DNA of 50,088 bases, taken from an uncultured Clostridia bacterium (lineage in GTDB: Bacteria; Bacillota; Clostridia; Saccharofermentanales; Saccharofermentanaceae). The position numbers and the translations under genes are program-made. Positions 31,842 to 40,858 of the stretch are shown one piece after another. The notes under the pieces are model-generated. The model ran no database searches and was not told the DNA's origin. It worked only from the letters and a program-made list of their open reading frames with translations. The DNA lies in the NCBI GenBank assembly GCA_947303255.1, contig CAMYXL010000012.1:1-50088 (forward strand). Reading direction: 5' to 3'. Each line of letters begins with the position of its first letter. The stretch's first letter is position 1.

Positions 31842-34190
31842 TCATCCGAGAGTGATCACCAGTTCCTGAGAAGAGAAGTCGATGGTCGTTCCCCATTCGG
31901 ATACGTTCGGCATGGATTCGGATACGCTTACGACATTTTTGACGCCGCTTAGAACGATCCTCTTCGTTGAACCGAAGCCCTTTGTTCTGACGGTGATCTT
32001 CTGACCTTTTTTCAAGATATTGATAACGCCTGAGGTCTTTGCATCTTCAGAGAAGACCTCAAATGCGCAGATGTTATCGTTTTCGAGCTCGAATACAGAG
32101 AAAGTGATGTTGTTAAGAACATCCCCGTGTCCGTGTGAGTCAGGCATGGTCGTTACGACTATGGAGTTAGGACGCACGAGGATCGGGATGGAATTCTTGT
32201 CGATCTTTCCGGATTTGTAACATGGTCCCTGGATCTTCTCTCTGGTTAAGAGGTTGGTCCAGTTTCCGGACGGTACATAGTAGCTTACCGTATTGGATGC
32301 ATTAAGGACCGGAACGACCATGATGGAAGAACCGAGCATGTACTGGTGAGCCAGAAGTCTCGATGACAGGTCATTCTCAAATTCAAGGAATACAGGTCTC
32401 ATGGAAGGTGCGCCCATCGTTGCTGCTTCGCATGTGATGGAGTAGAAGTGCGGGAACATTCCCGTACGCATTCCGGAGAAGAGCTTGATGGTCTCGACAG
32501 CTCCTGCGAACGCATTCAATGGAGTCTTGCAATTCACCGTAAATCTCATGTGCGGAGCCATAAGGCCGAACTGTGCCCAACGTGTAAAGAGTTCGTCGTC
32601 AACGCCCGGTGTCAGTAACGGAGTGTCGATATTTACGGTGTTGATTCCCGAGAGTCCCAAAGACAAACAACGCTTCAGGACACTGCTCATCGCACCGAAG
32701 GATTTGTTCTCGGCGATGACGTTGGTGTATGGATAAAGCTGAGCGCCTGTGGAAACAGCATTGGAGATTACCATGGCGTTCGCATGTCCGTTAGTTCTTG
32801 ATACTGCCTCGAATACTGATTCGTTGAAGAGCATGCAGAATGAATCGTTGACTTCGGAAGCGGTGAGGCCGTTGGAGAATGCTACTTCGTCATCCGCGAA
32901 GTCAAACAGTGTGTATCTGAAACCTGCTTCGATCATGTCCACACCCATGAGGAGGAGAGCATCGACTCTCTGCTGGACGAATGATCTTCCGCCAACGTTC
33001 GTAAGGTCGATCAAAGCGGCACCTGCGCACTCAGTGTCGCGCATGTAGATGATGCCGTCTGTTGTCTTAACGAGGATATCGTTCTCGAGACACTCGTCGA
33101 AGAATTCGGAATCCTCACTGATGTACGGAGTAACCGTAACACCAACGCGGATGCCTTTCTCGTGGAGCTTTCTGAGGAAGTCCTGCGGGTTCGGGAACCT
33201 TGTAAGGTCAAACGAGAATCCCAAAGGATCACTAGGTGACAGCCAAAGATTTGACAGCCAGATCTCGCTTAACGGGATGCCGTTTTCAGAACTCGTGTCT
33301 GCATACTTAAGGATATCTTCAGAAGTAATTGTCTTATCGTCCTCGAAAACAACCGCCGTTCCGAGACTCCAGGAAGGAGCCGGGTGTGCGATTCCCAAAA
33401 AGCCGTTGAACAGACCCAGGATGCTCATCATGTCTTCGCTGGCGAAGATAACGTATTCCAATTCCTCATCATTTGTGGAGAAAGAAACTGCGGAATCGTA
33501 CTGAGTTCCGAATGAGAAATCAACGGTGTCGATGGTGTTAACGAAAACACCGTATTTAGCTGATGAAATGTAGAAAGGAACTTTCTGATAGTCGGAAGTC
33601 TGAGCTCCCTGACGAGATTTGTTGGCAGCGTGTATCTCGGAACCGTTCAGGAGGAGTGCGGCGCCGTTAGCACCGAGTCCGTAGAGCTGCTCGTCAGGAT
33701 TAAATGACAGGGCCTCACCGGTTGCTGCCTTTGCTGAAACCTTATACTGTGAAGCAACACCGGAACTTGTTATGTATGAAGCTCCGCCGTTATCTGCTCT
33801 TGTTGATGTGATGAACTTTCCGTAGTAATAAAAATCTATACCGAATACATCTGACTTGGAGATCCTTGCTTCAAACATGTTGCACTTGAAGACGATATTA
33901 TCTTCAGTCTCCTCGATCTCGCCGTACTGTGACGGTTTTGTCTCGATGTACTTCTTCGGAACTTTAAGACCTGATCGGTGATTTATGTATCTGACCTTAA
34001 TGGCATTAGAACTGCATGCCGCGATCTCGATGGTCATCTGGCCCGGAACATCTGATCTTGTGAGAGATTTTCCGGTTATGCTGCTCTGGTATGCGCAGAC
34101 GGACGTCTTCAATGTGAGCGTGTAGTTTTCGAAAGATACGGCAGAGATTGCCTTAGGATTCTTGATGAGTGCTCCTGATCTTGATGTCAT
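31842..34190 (-). CDS. GH31 family protein lacking both catalytic residues
   Basis: A 782-residue protein with the full order of a YicI-like GH31 enzyme: N-terminal beta-sandwich, the segment PDEQLYGLGANG, then the barrel with PAPSWSLGTAVVF, FPNPQDFLRKLHEKGIRV, LLLMGVDMIEAGFRY, STGAQLYPY, SLGLSGI, RWAQFGLMAPHMR and HQYMLGSSIMVVPV, and the C-terminal sandwich. The nucleophile position, normally Asp in K-x-D-F-G-E, is Ala422 (IEAGF). The acid/base position, normally Asp, is Ala493 (NVIAENKS). The Arg of the ARSASVGAQ motif is Asn, and the substrate-binding Asp of FHFD is Ser. So it is probably not a glycosidase. There is no signal peptide. The start has GGGAGGAAA. Confidence 0.88.
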   Translation of the reverse strand: MTSRSGALIKNPKAISAVSFENYTLTLKTSVCAYQSSITGKSLTRSDVPGQMTIEIAACSSNAIKVRYINHRSGLKVPKKYIETKPSQYGEIEETEDNIVFKCNMFEARISKSDVFGIDFYYYGKFITSTRADNGGASYITSSGVASQYKVSAKAATGEALSFNPDEQLYGLGANGAALLLNGSEIHAANKSRQGAQTSDYQKVPFYISSAKYGVFVNTIDTVDFSFGTQYDSAVSFSTNDEELEYVIFASEDMMSILGLFNGFLGIAHPAPSWSLGTAVVFEDDKTITSEDILKYADTSSENGIPLSEIWLSNLWLSPSDPLGFSFDLTRFPNPQDFLRKLHEKGIRVGVTVTPYISEDSEFFDECLENDILVKTTDGIIYMRDTECAGAALIDLTNVGGRSFVQQRVDALLLMGVDMIEAGFRYTLFDFADDEVAFSNGLTASEVNDSFCMLFNESVFEAVSRTNGHANAMVISNAVSTGAQLYPYTNVIAENKSFGAMSSVLKRCLSLGLSGINTVNIDTPLLTPGVDDELFTRWAQFGLMAPHMRFTVNCKTPLNAFAGAVETIKLFSGMRTGMFPHFYSITCEAATMGAPSMRPVFLEFENDLSSRLLAHQYMLGSSIMVVPVLNASNTVSYYVPSGNWTNLLTREKIQGPCYKSGKIDKNSIPILVRPNSIVVTTMPDSHGHGDVLNNITFSVFELENDNICAFEVFSEDAKTSGVINILKKGQKITVRTKGFGSTKRIVLSGVKNVVSVSESMPNVSEWGTTIDFSSQELVITLG

Positions 34191-34261
34191 ATATATTTCC
34201 TCCCGTTCCGGTCATATAACCCTTTATTAATTAAATCACACTTTTTTGAAGATTATACTGA

Positions 34262-34270
34262 TGTTATAAT
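34262..34270 (+). promoter_or_regulatory. Extended -10 promoter TGTTATAAT
   Basis: It lies 29 bases before the start of the iron-ADH-like gene, in the divergent region shared with the GH31-like gene. Confidence 0.55.
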
Positions 34271-34299
34271 ACAATTTGATTTCAAAAAGGAGTACCTGA

Positions 34300-35484
34300 A
34301 TGGTCGGCAAGAAAAGATTTACAAAATATGCGAACCAGTCAAACGTCGATTCACAAAGTCTTTTTGTGGATGATGATGCAAGGTTGCATCTTGTCGATGA
34401 ACTTAAGGTCAGAGGCTCCAGGAGAATTCTCATTATCTGCAACAACACGATAAGAAAGCTCCGTCCCTTTAACGAACTCATCGACAAGCTCAACAACGAA
34501 GGTTTCAGGACTTTCGTGTTCTGCCAGACCGAGATGATCCTAATGGACAGGGATATCGAAGGCGGTCTCAAAGTTTACGGCGAGTATAACTGCGACACAA
34601 TAGTCACTATAGGCGGAACCTGTGAGATCGACTGCGGCAAGCTGATCGCGGCCCTCTCTGCTAATCCCGTCAAAGTGATAAGCCAGATCGTCGGTGTAGA
34701 TAAACTTCCGAACGACATCCCGCTTCTTTGCACGATCATGACCGAGAACTGCGCTTCGTCCACCACGGCCAGCGCGGAATTCTTCGATAACGTGGCAATG
34801 AAATGGAGGACCGTCATAAGCGGCAACCTCGTACCGCACATCGTTGTCGTCGACACTGATTTTTCCGAGCGTGTTTCTTTCGAAAACACAGTCTCGTCAG
34901 CCCTTACGGCCCTGTGCGTAACCATAGAGGCGTACATAAGCCCTGTTGCAAAATTCTATCCGGAGTACAGGGCAAGTGCGATCAACTCCAGCATGATCCT
35001 TTTCAAAAACTTGGAAAAGTTCAGCAATAATTCCACCGATACCTTTCTTCGAAAACAGATCGCTGTCGGAGGATTTTATTCGGGTCTTTCCACCAGAAAA
35101 ACAGGAATCGGTTACGCTCACATCATCATGCATACCCTTGTCTCAAAATACAACATGGTCCACGGCAAGTGTCTTCCCAGGATCCTGATCCTCGTTCTAA
35201 AAGAACTTCAGGGCAATCCTGAGATCTGCGACGGACTTGCAGACTTAGCAAAGGCATCGCATTTCTGTTCATCGTCCCTTGCAAGTGACGTAGCAGCAGA
35301 GTCCTTCATCTACAATCTGGAAAGACTCTACGGCAAGGTCTCCGACGAAGGCGATGAGCCTGTTGCCAAGGCTGAGGATATCGACTATCTTGTCAACGAA
35401 GTTGCGAAGGAAGCAAGGACCTACGTCCTCGACAAGACCATAGATGACAAGGCACTTCGAAAGATAATTACGGCACTTACATAA
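34300..35484 (+). CDS. Iron-containing alcohol dehydrogenase-like protein with lost metal ligands
   Basis: A 394-residue protein of the usual length for the family. The NAD-binding half has VTIGGTCEIDCGK (family GGGSxxD), and PLLCTIMTEN and VVVDTDF are in place. The metal region is incomplete: where family members have D-x-x-x-H (DALTHAIEAY) this protein has TALCVTIEAY, so Thr203 and Val207 replace Asp and His. The other two ligands, His274 and His288, are kept with the normal 14-residue spacing. Alcohol dehydrogenase activity with iron is therefore unlikely, and a changed role or NAD(P)-binding regulator is possible. The stop codon directly abuts the cca start. Confidence 0.8.
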   Translation: MVGKKRFTKYANQSNVDSQSLFVDDDARLHLVDELKVRGSRRILIICNNTIRKLRPFNELIDKLNNEGFRTFVFCQTEMILMDRDIEGGLKVYGEYNCDTIVTIGGTCEIDCGKLIAALSANPVKVISQIVGVDKLPNDIPLLCTIMTENCASSTTASAEFFDNVAMKWRTVISGNLVPHIVVVDTDFSERVSFENTVSSALTALCVTIEAYISPVAKFYPEYRASAINSSMILFKNLEKFSNNSTDTFLRKQIAVGGFYSGLSTRKTGIGYAHIIMHTLVSKYNMVHGKCLPRILILVLKELQGNPEICDGLADLAKASHFCSSSLASDVAAESFIYNLERLYGKVSDEGDEPVAKAEDIDYLVNEVAKEARTYVLDKTIDDKALRKIITALT

Positions 35485-36825
35485 ATGAGAACGAAGAATA
35501 TATTTCCGGATTACGTAACCAAAGTCTTAAGACTATATGATGAGAAAGGCTTTAAGGCCTACGTGGTCGGTGGTGCTGCCCGTGACATCATCATGGGAAG
35601 GATCCCCGACGATTATGACGTGGCTTCAAATGCGTCTCCTGAAGAAGGCATCGCTATCTTAAACGAAGCCGGAATAAAGACCATCGATACATCCAAAAAA
35701 CACGGAACCATAGTAGCTCATCTTGACGGTGAGAACATAGAGATAACCACTTTCAGAGTTGAAGGAACTTATGAAGATCACAGGCATCCTTCATCTGTAA
35801 CTTTGTCTCGAAACATCGAAGATGATGTAGCCAGAAGAGACTTCACAATGAACGCGATCTACATAGATTCAGAGGGTGAACCGGTGGATCTTTTCGGAGG
35901 CGTAAATGACATTAACGACAAGATCATAAGAGCAGTCGGAGATCCTGAAGAAAGGTTTACCGAAGATGCCTTAAGGATCTTAAGAGCGCTCAGATTTTCT
36001 GCTGTTCTCGGCTTTAAGATCGAGGAGAAAACAGCTGAAGCGATCTTCAAGACAAAAGATCTTCTGAACGAGATCTCTGAAGAAAGGATCGCCGAAGAAT
36101 TCAGAAAGCTAATCACAGGTAAGAACGCATCGAACATCATAAGAGAATACACGGAAGTGTTCGGTATATTTATCCCTGAGATCGTAAGGATGAAGGGCTT
36201 CGACCAGAAGTCCACTTATCACGACATGGATCTTCTCGAACATACTTTGTCGGTACTTGATCTCATCGAACCTAAAGACACGAACCTTTGTATCGCAGCG
36301 CTTCTTCACGACATCGGAAAACCTGATGTCTTTAAGATCGACGAGCAGGGCATAGGTCACATGAAGCTTCATAATATCGAGAGCAAGAGGATAAGCGAGA
36401 TCTTCCTCGATAAGTATAAATTCTCCAACGAAGAGAAGAAGGATATCCTGGACCTTGTCTATCTCCACGATGTCTTTCCGAAGACCAAGCCGAAGATCAG
36501 AAAATATCTGTCGGAGTATTCTTTGGAGTTTATGGAAAGGCTCGCCGTTTTGCAGAAGGCAGACATTCTTTCTCATTCCGCCAAGGGCAGGGAGAGAATG
36601 GTGCTTCTGGATGAGCGCCGTGAACTTATAGAAGAGATCATCCGCGACAATGACTGCCTTAAGATGAAGGACATGGAGATCGGAGGCAAGGATCTCATGG
36701 ACCTCGGAGTCGAAGAGGGAAGAAGAGTCGGCGAGATCCTTAAGGATGTTTTCGAGAAGGTCTTGGAAGGAGAACTTTCGAACAAGAGGGACGAACTTAT
36801 TCTTTATGTGAAATCCATTCTCTGA
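35485..36825 (+). CDS. cca: CCA tRNA nucleotidyltransferase / poly(A) polymerase family
   Basis: A 446-residue class II nucleotidyltransferase. The N-terminal signature is YVVGGAARDIIMG, with catalytic Asp43 and Asp45 (PDDYD). EDDVARRDFTMNAIY and the neck FTEDALRILRALRFSAVLGF follow. The middle contains an HD domain (AALLHDIGKPDVF, then LHNIES and VYLHDV). The HD-containing type adds CCA to tRNA 3' ends and is common in Firmicutes. A poly(A) polymerase role cannot be excluded by sequence alone. It starts one base after the iron-ADH-like gene, with no visible separate ribosome binding site, so translational coupling is likely. Confidence 0.9.
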   Translation: MRTKNIFPDYVTKVLRLYDEKGFKAYVVGGAARDIIMGRIPDDYDVASNASPEEGIAILNEAGIKTIDTSKKHGTIVAHLDGENIEITTFRVEGTYEDHRHPSSVTLSRNIEDDVARRDFTMNAIYIDSEGEPVDLFGGVNDINDKIIRAVGDPEERFTEDALRILRALRFSAVLGFKIEEKTAEAIFKTKDLLNEISEERIAEEFRKLITGKNASNIIREYTEVFGIFIPEIVRMKGFDQKSTYHDMDLLEHTLSVLDLIEPKDTNLCIAALLHDIGKPDVFKIDEQGIGHMKLHNIESKRISEIFLDKYKFSNEEKKDILDLVYLHDVFPKTKPKIRKYLSEYSLEFMERLAVLQKADILSHSAKGRERMVLLDERRELIEEIIRDNDCLKMKDMEIGGKDLMDLGVEEGRRVGEILKDVFEKVLEGELSNKRDELILYVKSIL

Positions 36826-36857
36826 TAATATGTACTCCGAAAGAAGGTGGATCTCGG

Positions 36858-38156
36858 ATGGCAGCAAACAAAGATGAACAGGGACGCGTACCAAGCACGT
36901 TTTTTTATTCGTTCTGTGCTACGGACGTCGTTGTGCCTATCCTCTCATTCCTGATGCGCATCCATGCCAAGCCTGATAAGGAATTTCTCAAGGCAGAAGG
37001 TCCTATCTTCATCCTCGGCAACCACCCTTCCTATCTTGACCCCTTCGTTGTTATGAGACTTACTCACGGCAGGAAAGTCAATTATCTTGCGGGCGAATTT
37101 TTGTTCCGCAACCGTATCTGGGGTTATCTTTTTCGAAAAGCAGGAATAATAGAGATCAAGCAGTTCACCAAGGACACGGGAGCTGTCATGGGTATGATGC
37201 GCGTCGTAAAAAGAAACGGCGTCCTGGCGGTTTTTCCTGAAGCAACCAGATTTGTCGACGGCAAGTCCATAGGCTTTGACGACGGCATGGCCAAGTTCAT
37301 CAAAAGGTGCAAGGCGAGCATCTGGTTCATGGAAAGTCACGGCGCGTACATGACTTACCCGAGATGGAGCAGGTCTTTTCTAAGGCTCGGAAGGATCGAT
37401 GCCAAGTTCGGCAAGGTCCTCACAAAGGAAGAAGTCGCTTCAATGTCCGTAGAAGAACTGCATGCGGAAATGCTAAAGCAGCTTGATTATAACGAGAATG
37501 ACTACGCCCGTGAGACAGGGATCAAATACAAAAACAGAAAGCTTGCTTCAGGACTTCAGTACGTGGCTTATGCATGTCCGAAGTGCGAAGCGGAATTTAC
37601 CATGCGCTTCACGGGTCATGACGAGATACAGTGCGAGAAGTGCGGAAACCGCGTAAAGATGCTCCAGACAGGACTTCTGGCTCCGGGAGATCAGGAAAGC
37701 AGGTCGTTTGAAGATCTCCATCAGTATGCCGAGTGGGAAAGGTCTGTTACGAGAGAGCAGATCAAATCACCGGACTTTAAGCTTGTTTTGGATGCAAGGC
37801 TCATGAAGAAATTTGATGCCGTTGATTTCGCTCATGTGGGAAACGGAACCTTAACCGTAACGACTGAGAAGATAGTCTATGAGGGAACACAGTGTGATCC
37901 GAAAGACGGAATCGTATACCACAAGAAAAAGATCAGGAGAGGTTACAAAAAACGCGAACTTAAGGGAAGTCCCGTAAGACTCGAATTTGATATCTCAGAC
38001 ATGAAGGGAATAGTCGTGGGCTTCGGCGATTACGTTGAAACTCATGATAAAGAGGGAACGCTCTACAGATTCAAGATCGACGGCCAGAAGGTATTTAAGG
38101 TTCAGCAGGTCGTTGCCATGAACGGCAAATTATCGGATAAAGCTCTTAAAGCTTAA
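36858..38156 (+). CDS. PlsC-like acyltransferase with C-terminal zinc ribbon
   Basis: A 432-residue protein. The N-terminal 200 residues form an acyltransferase: H-x4-D is His56-Asp61 (NHPSYLD) and the FPE-x-TR motif is FPEATR (126-131). It resembles 1-acyl-sn-glycerol-3-phosphate acyltransferases of membrane lipid synthesis. The extension from residue 232 holds a zinc ribbon (Cys240, Cys243, Cys259, Cys262) and a beta-rich domain to the end, which normal PlsC proteins of about 200-240 residues lack. The added part might recognise a protein or nucleotide partner. The 3' end overlaps the convergent GNAT gene by 11 bases. Confidence 0.82.
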   Translation: MAANKDEQGRVPSTFFYSFCATDVVVPILSFLMRIHAKPDKEFLKAEGPIFILGNHPSYLDPFVVMRLTHGRKVNYLAGEFLFRNRIWGYLFRKAGIIEIKQFTKDTGAVMGMMRVVKRNGVLAVFPEATRFVDGKSIGFDDGMAKFIKRCKASIWFMESHGAYMTYPRWSRSFLRLGRIDAKFGKVLTKEEVASMSVEELHAEMLKQLDYNENDYARETGIKYKNRKLASGLQYVAYACPKCEAEFTMRFTGHDEIQCEKCGNRVKMLQTGLLAPGDQESRSFEDLHQYAEWERSVTREQIKSPDFKLVLDARLMKKFDAVDFAHVGNGTLTVTTEKIVYEGTQCDPKDGIVYHKKKIRRGYKKRELKGSPVRLEFDISDMKGIVVGFGDYVETHDKEGTLYRFKIDGQKVFKVQQVVAMNGKLSDKALKA

Positions 38157-38622
38157 GTCTCATGAAGACGTCCGCATGCGGATTCTCGTTATATCTGGAG
38201 ATCTCCTCAAAACCGAATTGCTTATAGATGGCAATAGCGGATTCACTGGAACTCGTAGTGTCAAGATAAAGCCATGTGTAACCGAAGGTCTTTGCCTGGT
38301 CGATGGCAAAACCCACCATCTTCTTGCCTAATCCCTGACCATGGAATTCATTGAGAAGATAAAGATGCTTGATCTCTCCGGAGTTTCTGTGCATAACTGC
38401 TGCGTATTTTGCATCATAAGGAAGGTCAACAACGGCGATCGTTCCTACGATCTCCTGCTCATCGTCCATCATTACCCAGAAGTGCCTGTAATTTCCGGCA
38501 ACATCTGTAAGAGCCTTATGTCTTCCGTACGGTTCAAAGACTCTTCCGGACTCAGGCATGCATTTCTCGAAAAAGTCATTCAGCTGACCTTGAAGAAAAT
38601 GTACAAAGCCGACAAGACGCAT
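38146..38622 (-). CDS. GNAT family N-acetyltransferase
   Basis: 158 residues from the ATG read at 38622, with GAAAGGA upstream; a GTG at 38628 is too close to that site. The acetyl-CoA motif is LLNEFHGQGLGKKMV (Q-x-x-G-x-G/A pattern), followed by WLYLDTTSSSESAIAIYKQFGF, which is typical of GNAT motif B. The substrate is unknown. It is convergent with the acyltransferase gene and ends inside it. Confidence 0.87.
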   Translation of the reverse strand: MRLVGFVHFLQGQLNDFFEKCMPESGRVFEPYGRHKALTDVAGNYRHFWVMMDDEQEIVGTIAVVDLPYDAKYAAVMHRNSGEIKHLYLLNEFHGQGLGKKMVGFAIDQAKTFGYTWLYLDTTSSSESAIAIYKQFGFEEISRYNENPHADVFMRLKL

Positions 38623-38757
38623 TGACACTATCCTTTCTTGCTTTCTTAAGATGATTGTAACAGAATTTCAATATAAAACATATGTCTATAATTTTTCAAA
38701 ATGGTATCATTTAAATGTTAAAAAACAGAGACTATGCACAAAATCTCGGAGGATAGA

Positions 38758-40674
38758 ATGCGAAGTAGAACACTATCAAGGTTGGCAGCAACACTCATCG
38801 CCGTATTTCTGGTGATCCAGATACCGATGGGTTCAGTAAGTGCCGGAATATCGGATACAGAAGGTGTAGGCGGATTTGTAGCGCGTGTCTACAGGACCGT
38901 AATGGAACGTGAATATGATCAGGAGGGATTCGATTTTTGGACCAAAGGTCTCATAAATCGTGAACTGGACGCAGCCAGGCTTATGGACTGTTTCGTTTTT
39001 TCTCCTGAATTTCAGGGATATAACATTTCTGACGAGGATTACGTCAGGATCCTTTATAACTCGATGATGGACCGTGAGCCTGATGAATCAGGTAAGGCTT
39101 ACTGGCTCGATTCCCTTAACCGCGGAATGACCAGAAGAAGGGCTTTGTCCTGCTTCATCGATTCACAGGAATTCTCTGATATCTGCGCAGGCTACGGCGT
39201 TACAAGAGGAACACTCCCTCTTACGGAAAACGTAGATATCCACACAGATAAGGTAATGTTCGTTACCGGAATCTACAGAAATATTCTCGGAAGAGATCCT
39301 GATTCCGAGGGACTTAAGAACTGGACAGACTATATTGTCGGCGGTAACAACGCATCAGATCTCATCCTCGGCTTTATCAACAGCACAGAGTTTAAGAACA
39401 GAGGCTTAAGCGACAGTGAGTACGTTGCTTGTCTTTACAGAGCATGTCTCGGAAGAGAAGGCGGCGAGAGCGAGATCAACTCATGGGTTGACTATATGGA
39501 TGCTCATCTGGTAAGCCGCAAGTACGTTTTCGCGCAGATCCTGGGATCACAGGAATGTTCCAACCTCTGCCGTAATTACGGTATCGTGGCAGGAAATGTT
39601 GCCTTGAGCGAAAACAGAGATAAGTGCGTTCCTGTAAATGACTTCGTTATCAATGCTTTCGAGAGCATTCTCCAGAGAAAGCCAAGTACTGATGACATGA
39701 ACTATTATGCAGGTCAGCTCACAAGCTCCATGACAGCCAACCAGTTCCTGTCTTCCGTTCTCGGAAGTGCTGAGTGTAAGGCTTTCAACTACAGTAACGA
39801 AGAGTTCGTAAAGGTAACTTACAAGGCTGCTCTCGGAAGAGAAGCAGGTGATTCCGAAGTTTCCACATGTGCTGCTAAGATCCAGAACAAGGGTAAGAAC
39901 GATTTCTTAAGTGATATCTACGGAAGCCAGGAGTATAACGATTACTGCAACAAGTGCAAAGTTTCTCCTAACTTTATTTCCGGTTGGAACACAACGGCAG
40001 CAGGTAAGGTCTACATCCGTGACGGTGCTTTCCTTACAGGTTGGCAGAACATCGACGGCGACCGTTATTACTTTGATCCGTCCAACAACGTTGCAGCTAC
40101 GGGCTGGAAGTACATCGACGGACTTAAGTACTACTTCTATGCTGACGGTTCCTTGTGTCAGGATGTTACAGGCATAATCGGAGATCAGGATTCCTACTAT
40201 CTCACAGTTAACTGCACAACCAACACCATCATGGTCTATGCAAAGGATACAAACGGCGAATACATAATTCCTGTAAAAGCAATGATCTGTTCTTCTTCAG
40301 CAGGCGGCGTAACTCCTTCAGGAACATTTACGATCCAGCGTCTTCAGGCTTGGAGAGAACTTATGGGACCTGTATGGGGTCAGTATTGCTCAAGGATCAC
40401 AGGTAACTACCTGTTCCATTCTGTTTGGTATTATCAGGATGGAAATGCCAATACACAGTCAGTTACCCAGTACAACAACCTCGGTAAATCCGTTTCTCAC
40501 GGATGTATCAGACTTACTGTTGCAGATGCAAAGTGGATCTTCGACAACTGTAACGGAAGCCAGGTAAAGGTGTTCTATTCATCCGAATCAGCACCGTTCG
40601 ACAGACCGGTTCCTCCGCCGATAACTGCTCTCTACGGAGATTACGGCCACGATCCGACGGATATCTGGCATTGA
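38758..40674 (+). CDS. Secreted DUF4214 / wall-binding / L,D-transpeptidase protein
   Basis: 638 residues from the ATG at 38758 with GGAGG upstream; an ATG at 38734 has no ribosome binding site. A signal peptide ends near SVSAG (residue 30). About six DUF4214-type helical units fill residues 35-400 (VYRTVMEREYDQEGFDFW, ILYNSMMDREPDESGKAYW, IYRNILGRDPDSEGLKNW and others). Residues about 405-475 are choline-binding-type repeats (FLTGWQNIDGDRYYFDP, ATGWKYIDGLKYYFYADG). Residues about 480-610 are a YkuD L,D-transpeptidase domain with the catalytic SHGCIRL, Cys583. The enzyme would cross-link peptidoglycan, and the other parts would hold it at the wall. Confidence 0.92.
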   Translation: MRSRTLSRLAATLIAVFLVIQIPMGSVSAGISDTEGVGGFVARVYRTVMEREYDQEGFDFWTKGLINRELDAARLMDCFVFSPEFQGYNISDEDYVRILYNSMMDREPDESGKAYWLDSLNRGMTRRRALSCFIDSQEFSDICAGYGVTRGTLPLTENVDIHTDKVMFVTGIYRNILGRDPDSEGLKNWTDYIVGGNNASDLILGFINSTEFKNRGLSDSEYVACLYRACLGREGGESEINSWVDYMDAHLVSRKYVFAQILGSQECSNLCRNYGIVAGNVALSENRDKCVPVNDFVINAFESILQRKPSTDDMNYYAGQLTSSMTANQFLSSVLGSAECKAFNYSNEEFVKVTYKAALGREAGDSEVSTCAAKIQNKGKNDFLSDIYGSQEYNDYCNKCKVSPNFISGWNTTAAGKVYIRDGAFLTGWQNIDGDRYYFDPSNNVAATGWKYIDGLKYYFYADGSLCQDVTGIIGDQDSYYLTVNCTTNTIMVYAKDTNGEYIIPVKAMICSSSAGGVTPSGTFTIQRLQAWRELMGPVWGQYCSRITGNYLFHSVWYYQDGNANTQSVTQYNNLGKSVSHGCIRLTVADAKWIFDNCNGSQVKVFYSSESAPFDRPVPPPITALYGDYGHDPTDIWH

Positions 40675-40686
40675 TAAAACGATCGA

Positions 40687-40716
40687 AACTGCCTCAGCGA
40701 TGAGGCAGTTTTTTTG
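40687..40716 (+). terminator. Intrinsic terminator after L,D-transpeptidase
   Basis: AACTGCCTCA (40687-40696) pairs perfectly with TGAGGCAGTT (40701-40710) around GCGA, and a run of T follows. It separates this gene from the sugar operon. Confidence 0.92.
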
Positions 40717-40812
40717 TGTTCTGTGAATGGTTTCCGAAGCTCTGTGGGTAAACTATCGGCTTTTCGGCATAATTGCCAAATATTATTAATATCACTTGTA
40801 ATAATAATAATG

Positions 40813-40818
40813 TATAAT
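40813..40818 (+). promoter_or_regulatory. -10 element of the rfb sugar operon
   Basis: TATAAT 41 bases before the rfbF start, within an AT-rich stretch with repeated AATAAT. It is the only likely promoter for the nine downstream genes. The -35 is not clear. Confidence 0.5.
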
Positions 40819-40858
40819 GCTTGTGGACTATGCCTAATACTAATGGAGGACGATATAG

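Noticed and set aside
36109..36894. A 261-residue open frame opposite cca
   Set aside because: Shadow of cca, whose catalytic motifs are intact.
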